Positions 60,311 through 64,000 of a stretch of DNA of 64,000 nt are shown piece by piece. The position numbers were made by a program, and so were the translations under genes. Numbering within the stretch: position 1 is the stretch's first letter; each line of letters begins with the position of its first letter. Source of the stretch: Maridesulfovibrio sp050916235 (lineage in GTDB: Bacteria > Desulfobacterota > Desulfovibrionia > Desulfovibrionales > Desulfovibrionaceae). The stretch lies in assembly GCF_050916235.1 (NCBI RefSeq), contig NZ_CP104854.1:1550001-1614000 (forward strand), read 5' to 3'. The notes beneath the pieces were generated by a model. The model was not told where the DNA came from, made no database searches, and saw only the letters and a list, made by a program, of their open reading frames with translations.

Positions 60311-61054
60311 ATGACTGAGACTGATAAAATCAAAGATTTGAACGGTGTTTTCTCTCGCCAGAGAATTGCCAAGGTCGGGACAGGAACAACAACCCGCAGG
60401 GTTGCGCAGGTCGGCTACTACTTTGTTGAACAGGTTGATACTGACCTTTTTCAGGTGCGCCCTCTGAACAATAATTTCGTCCCCACCGGTGATGCGGAAG
60501 AGATCACTCACGAAGAGCTGCTTCAGGACTACAATCCCGAACCGGAGATGTACCACAAGCAGGTTCTCCCCAACATGAAGGAGCTGCAGAAGACCCTTGC
60601 CCGCGCGGACCGCTACCGCAAACAAGGCAACACCTTCAGTGCAGAAATGGAGTACACCAACGCGCTCAAGGTTGACGAATACAACGTTCGCGGCAACTTC
60701 GGGGTCGGTCTCTGCCTCATGGAACGCGGGGAAAAGGACCGTGCCAACGACATCTTTGCCCGCCTGATCGCCATGGACGCTCCCTTCGCCGGGGAACACA
60801 AGCACATGTTCAACGAATTCGGAATCAACCTGCGCAAATCCAAAATGATTCCGCAGGCTGTGGAATACTACGCAAAGGCTATAAGCCTGAGCCCCAAAGA
60901 CGAACATCTGCGTTACAATCTGGCCCGCGCTCTTTTCGATGACCAGAACTACAAGAAAGTCCGGGAAGAACTTGCAGCCTGCCTTGAAATCAATCCTGAT
61001 TTCGCGGAAGCAAAGAAGTTCATCGCCTATCTGGATAAAAATAAGCTGGGCTGA
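60311..61054 (+). CDS. TPR-repeat cytoplasmic protein, unknown
   Basis: 247 residues, no signal peptide. The N-terminal 80 residues form a small separate domain (DLNGVFSRQRIAKVGTGTTT, QVGYYFVEQVDTDLFQVRPL). TPR units follow (ADRYRKQGNTFSAEMEYTNALKVDE, SKMIPQAVEYYAKAISLSPKD, YKKVREELAACLEINPDF). It resembles TPR proteins common in Desulfovibrio, but I cannot name a partner. It lies 27 bases before cbiA and may be co-transcribed with it. Confidence 0.85.
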   Translation: MTETDKIKDLNGVFSRQRIAKVGTGTTTRRVAQVGYYFVEQVDTDLFQVRPLNNNFVPTGDAEEITHEELLQDYNPEPEMYHKQVLPNMKELQKTLARADRYRKQGNTFSAEMEYTNALKVDEYNVRGNFGVGLCLMERGEKDRANDIFARLIAMDAPFAGEHKHMFNEFGINLRKSKMIPQAVEYYAKAISLSPKDEHLRYNLARALFDDQNYKKVREELAACLEINPDFAEAKKFIAYLDKNKLG

Positions 61055-61081
61055 TCCGGCAAAAAATACTATAGGGTTGCA

Positions 61082-62452
61082 ATGAACTCTATCAAAGGAT
61101 TTATCATTGCAGGGACCCACAGCGGATGCGGAAAAACCTCCGTAACCCTTGGACTGATGACGGCCCTTGCCCGCAAAGGGGTGCAGGTCCAGCCGTTCAA
61201 AACAGGGCCCGATTTCATTGATCCCGGCCACCATTCGAGGGCTGCCGGGAGGATCTGTCACAACCTTGACGGATGGATGCTTTCCGGCAACACCCTGCGC
61301 GATATTTTCTCCCGTTACACCCAGGATGCCGACGCGACCATAGTCGAAGGGGTAATGGGGCTTTACGACGGTTACTCAGCTATTGAAGAAACCGGCTCCA
61401 CCGCCCATCTGTCCAAGGAACTGAACCTGCCGGTAATCCTAGTTGTCGATGCCCGATCCATGGCCAGATCTGCTGCAGCTCTGGTTCAGGGATTCTGCAA
61501 TTTCGATCCCGGAACTGCTGTTGCCGGAGTTATCTTCAACAGGGTCGGCAGCAAGAATCACGAGGAAACGCTCCGGGAAGCCATGTCCCTTACGGACATC
61601 CCCCTGCTGGGCTGCCTGCCGCGCTGTGAGCAGATCGCAACACCTTCACGCCATCTTGGTCTGGTGACACCGGATCATCTGCAGGACCTTGAATTCAGAT
61701 ACAACTCTCTTGCCGACTGGGTTGAAGACAACCTTGATCTGGAAAAACTCCTTGCCGGTATGCCGGACATCCCTGTTCCGCCCCGCTTTGATGAAGTCCC
61801 CATGATTCCCCGGACCCGCATAGGATTCGCCAAAGACAGCGCCTTTTCTTTTTACTACGAAGAAAACCTTCGCATGCTGCGCGAGGCCGGGGCAGAACTT
61901 GTGCCCTTCTCTCCCATAGAGGACCGTGCGCTTCCTGAGGACATTTCCGGCTTGTACCTTGGTGGAGGCTATCCTGAACTCTCGGCCTTCGATCTGGCCC
62001 AGAACACGAAACTGCGCCGGGCAATCGCTGAATTTTCTGCAGCCGGGCATCCCATATACGCCGAATGCGGGGGGTTCATGTACCTCATGGAGTCCATCAG
62101 TCAGGATGACCGGGTATTTCCCATGTGCGGCATTTTTCCTTTCCGCTGCACCATGCAATCCCGTTTTCAGGCCCTCGGTTACAGGGAAATCCAATTTTCA
62201 CAGGACACCGTACTGGGACAGGCAGGCACAACCGCTAAGGGACACGAATTCCACTATTCAGCTCTGGAAGGACTTTCTGAGCCGCCGCAGAAGTCCTACA
62301 GGGTCACCAGCAAGAGAGATACTCCCACAACCGAAGGCTACATTGCCAACCGCAATACGCTGGGCAGCTACATACACCTTCACTTTGCCAGCAATCCCCT
62401 GCTCGCCGTCAATTTCGTCAGTGCCTGCGTAAACCATGAATCGCAACCCTGA
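61082..62452 (+). CDS. cbiA: Cobyrinate a,c-diamide synthase
   Basis: 456 residues. ATP-dependent synthetase part: GFIIAGTHSGCGKTSVTLGL (about 5-24), FKTGPDFIDPGHH, VEGVMGLYDGYS, PVILVVDARSMARSAAALVQG. The C-terminal glutaminase-like part has LYLGGGYPELSAFDLAQN and YAECGGFMYLMESI with the catalytic Cys. It amidates two carboxylates of cobyrinic acid in anaerobic B12 synthesis. The pathway continues with cbiD at the window's end, after an interposed dinB. No cobalamin riboswitch fits in the 27-base gap upstream. Confidence 0.95.
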   Translation: MNSIKGFIIAGTHSGCGKTSVTLGLMTALARKGVQVQPFKTGPDFIDPGHHSRAAGRICHNLDGWMLSGNTLRDIFSRYTQDADATIVEGVMGLYDGYSAIEETGSTAHLSKELNLPVILVVDARSMARSAAALVQGFCNFDPGTAVAGVIFNRVGSKNHEETLREAMSLTDIPLLGCLPRCEQIATPSRHLGLVTPDHLQDLEFRYNSLADWVEDNLDLEKLLAGMPDIPVPPRFDEVPMIPRTRIGFAKDSAFSFYYEENLRMLREAGAELVPFSPIEDRALPEDISGLYLGGGYPELSAFDLAQNTKLRRAIAEFSAAGHPIYAECGGFMYLMESISQDDRVFPMCGIFPFRCTMQSRFQALGYREIQFSQDTVLGQAGTTAKGHEFHYSALEGLSEPPQKSYRVTSKRDTPTTEGYIANRNTLGSYIHLHFASNPLLAVNFVSACVNHESQP

Positions 62453-62530
62453 TGCGCATCGCAGAAATTCAGCAAGGAATGCCTTCGGCGACCCTGCCGG
62501 GGGCCTTAAACCCTTTGAAAAGGGTTTAAG
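62453..62530. repeat. Intergenic GC-rich repeat-like element with long hairpin
   Basis: GATGCGCATCGC, then ATGCCTTCGGCGACC, CTGCCGGGGGCCTTAAACCC, ending in the palindrome CTTAAACCC-TTTGAAAA-GGGTTTAAG (62505-62530). It is only loosely like the elements at 5474 and 27377, so it may be another class of repeat. It starts at the cbiA stop and may end that transcript. Confidence 0.5.
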
Positions 62531-62682
62531 AATTCATAACCTTTTGTTGTGGCTTTGCCACGGCACACGACCAATTCTCATAAAAAAACGCCATTCCACA
62601 CAACAATTAATCTCTTTATTTAATTGGACAAAACATCACACCGAATATTGTTTGATGTGATCTGTAGGCGAGAGACCGGCGC

Positions 62683-63864
62683 ATGATGGAAAATCAGAAA
62701 TATATAATGCACATCGACATGGATGCGTTCTTCGCATCCGTGGAGCAGCTGGACAACCCGGACCTGCGCGGCAAACCCGTGGGAGTTGGTTCGCTGCACA
62801 AGCGTTCGGTGTTGAGCGCAGCATCCTACGAGGCCAGAAAATTCGGAGTACGCTCGGCCATGCCGGTACAGCAGGCCCTGAAGATATGCCCGCAGCTGCA
62901 GGTGGTTCAGGGCAGCAGGGCCCGCTACAAGGAAATCTCGCAGCAGGTCATGGAATGCCTGAACAACTATTCCCCGGTAGTGGAACAGGCGTCCATTGAC
63001 GAAGCCTACCTCGACATTACCGGTACGGAAAAACTCTTTGGCCCCCCGCTGCAACTGGCCCGTTCCGTTAAAAATGACATTTTAAAAGCTACGGGCCTTA
63101 CTGCTTCAGTGGGAATAGCGCCGGTTAAATTTCTGGCCAAAATAGCATCCGACCTGAACAAGCCGGACGGCATCTCGATTATTGAACCGCATCAGGTACA
63201 GAATTTCCTGAAGCAGCTACCGGTAGAGAAAATCCCCGGAGTGGGAAAGATGGCGCTGCCTAAGCTGCACTCATTCGGAGTACGTTATGCTGCAGATCTG
63301 CGCAGGTTTCCGGCCGAATTCTGGAAAGAGAGATTCGGGGAACGAGGGCCGATCCTCTATGAAAAGGGTGCTGGAATAGACCCTACACCGGTCACTCCGA
63401 GCAGTCCCATGAAGTCCTCAAGTGCGGAGAATACCTTCGGGGAAGACGTGTCCGATCGCCATATCCTGAAAACCCTGCTCCTGAAGCAGTCGGAACGGGT
63501 TGCTGCAGACATCCGTAAACACGGGAAGAAAGGGCGTACCGTCACACTCAAAATCAAATTCCCAGATTTCCGGCAGATCACCCGCAGCCGCACCCTTGAA
63601 TCGCGCACTTCACACGCCGGGACCATCTTCAGGACCGGATGTGAACTGCTCGACGGCGAAGGTTGCATCGGCCCGGTCCGGCTCATCGGCATCGGTATTT
63701 CAAATTTCGAGGAACGCAACCGCCAGCTGTCTCTGCTGGAAGAAGACAACCGGCACGAAGAAGAAAACAAGAAGCTGGACAGTCTGGACAAGGCGGTTGA
63801 TCTGGTCCGCCTAAAATTCGGAAAGGACATCCTGACCCGGGGACGGTTGCTTGAAGATGACTGA
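62683..63864 (+). CDS. dinB: DNA polymerase IV (Y-family)
   Basis: 393 residues. Y-family polymerase: YIMHIDMDAFFASVEQLDNPDL (catalytic Asp), VLSAASYEARKFGVRSAMP, the second metal motif VEQASIDEAYLDITGTEKLF, and helix-hairpin-helix KIPGVGKMALPKLHSFG. It copies past damaged bases. The final TGA lies inside the next gene, cbiD, an 8-base overlap, so it is cotranscribed with cobalamin genes. An inverted repeat ATCACA...TGTGAT lies at about 62634-62659 just upstream. No SOS box I can name is visible. Confidence 0.95.
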   Translation: MMENQKYIMHIDMDAFFASVEQLDNPDLRGKPVGVGSLHKRSVLSAASYEARKFGVRSAMPVQQALKICPQLQVVQGSRARYKEISQQVMECLNNYSPVVEQASIDEAYLDITGTEKLFGPPLQLARSVKNDILKATGLTASVGIAPVKFLAKIASDLNKPDGISIIEPHQVQNFLKQLPVEKIPGVGKMALPKLHSFGVRYAADLRRFPAEFWKERFGERGPILYEKGAGIDPTPVTPSSPMKSSSAENTFGEDVSDRHILKTLLLKQSERVAADIRKHGKKGRTVTLKIKFPDFRQITRSRTLESRTSHAGTIFRTGCELLDGEGCIGPVRLIGIGISNFEERNRQLSLLEEDNRHEEENKKLDSLDKAVDLVRLKFGKDILTRGRLLEDD

Positions 63865-64000
63865 TGCCCCGCTAAGGGAAGGATTCACCACAGGTTCAGC
63901 TGCAACGGCTGCCGCCATGGCCGCGCTTAGCGTCCTGCTTGGCGGAATAGTTCCGGCAGCCATGGAAATCCCGCTTCCGGTCAAAGGCACCCTTGGTATC
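63857..64000 (+). CDS. cbiD: Cobalt-precorrin-5B C(1)-methyltransferase CbiD, N-terminal 48 residues (cut by window edge)
   Basis: The ATG at 63857 opens a frame to the window's end: MTDAPLREGFTTGSAATAAA, then MAALSVLLGG, VPAAMEIPLP. REGFTTGSAATAAAMAAL is the conserved CbiD start. It overlaps dinB by 8 bases. CbiD acts in the anaerobic B12 pathway with CbiA upstream. Confidence 0.9.
   Translation, partial: MTDAPLREGFTTGSAATAAAMAALSVLLGGIVPAAMEIPLPVKGTLGI

Noticed and set aside
61055..61081. Cobalamin riboswitch before cbiA
   Set aside because: Only 27 bases separate cbiA from the preceding gene, too short for that RNA.

Overview
The window looks like chromosomal DNA of a free-living, anaerobic, Desulfovibrio-type sulfate reducer (Desulfovibrionaceae, probably a marine lineage). 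Reasons: a molybdenum aldehyde oxidoreductase whose eight [2Fe-2S] cysteines fall at the residue numbers I recall for the Desulfovibrio gigas enzyme; directly downstream, the uncharacterised gene set I know from D. vulgaris as the DVU_1551-1558 families; a tungstate/molybdate regulator built from an integrase-like domain plus TOBE domains (TunR type); two sigma-54-driven fermentation-type genes (alanine dehydrogenase, iron alcohol dehydrogenase); and many sensor kinases. No ribosomal operon, prophage or CRISPR array is visible. The only mobile element is one IS200/IS605-type insertion.

Layout. 1-8.3 kb: the 5' part of a GAF/PAS hybrid histidine kinase (minus strand), divergent from a three-gene unit: secreted TPR-CHAT peptidase-like protein, secreted DUF4384 protein, and CHASE2-SpoIIE phosphatase. 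8.8-13.5 kb: an ACT-PAS-AAA+ sigma-54 activator next to alanine dehydrogenase and a sodium:alanine symporter, with a near-consensus sigma-54 promoter and palindromes between them. 14-17.3 kb: a Dus-family enzyme, a small gene interrupted by an in-frame amber codon, tRNA-Thr, thiol peroxidase and a small secreted protein. 17.4-22.9 kb: TunR-like regulator divergent from modABC, a second modAB pair and a DUF364 gene. 23.5-36.9 kb: molybdopterin-binding protein, mop, then a tightly packed cluster (flavo-iron-sulfur protein, Cys-rich protein, methyltransferase, C-GCAxxG-C-C protein, radical SAM protein, AMP-ligase, XdhC, nucleotidyltransferase-HD fusion, histidine phosphatase), most plausibly an assembly system for the molybdenum hydroxylase. 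37-42.4 kb: two iron alcohol dehydrogenases around a sensor kinase and an NtrC-type regulator, the second behind a sigma-54 promoter almost identical to that of ald. 42.9-47.1 kb: an ATP-grasp protein, then a tandem array of secreted proteins ending in NNGQPF, one of them split by the IS. 47.2-51.4 kb: two receiver-output proteins and a PAS kinase. 51.6-64 kb: housekeeping and signalling genes (FkbM fusion, exonuclease III, chemoreceptor, TrmJ-like methyltransferase, TPR protein, CbiA, DinB, start of CbiD) and several very small genes.

How it fits together. Metal import (modABC), metal-responsive control (TunR-like), cofactor handling (MoeA-like protein, XdhC, MobA-like transferase) and the end user (mop) lie side by side, so 17-37 kb reads as one molybdenum/tungsten enzyme region. 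The adjoining alcohol dehydrogenases would make the aldehydes that the oxidoreductase oxidises. The least explained parts are the mop-linked accessory cluster, the NNGQPF secreted family with its duplicated and IS-broken array, and the CHAT/DUF4384/CHASE2-SpoIIE operon.
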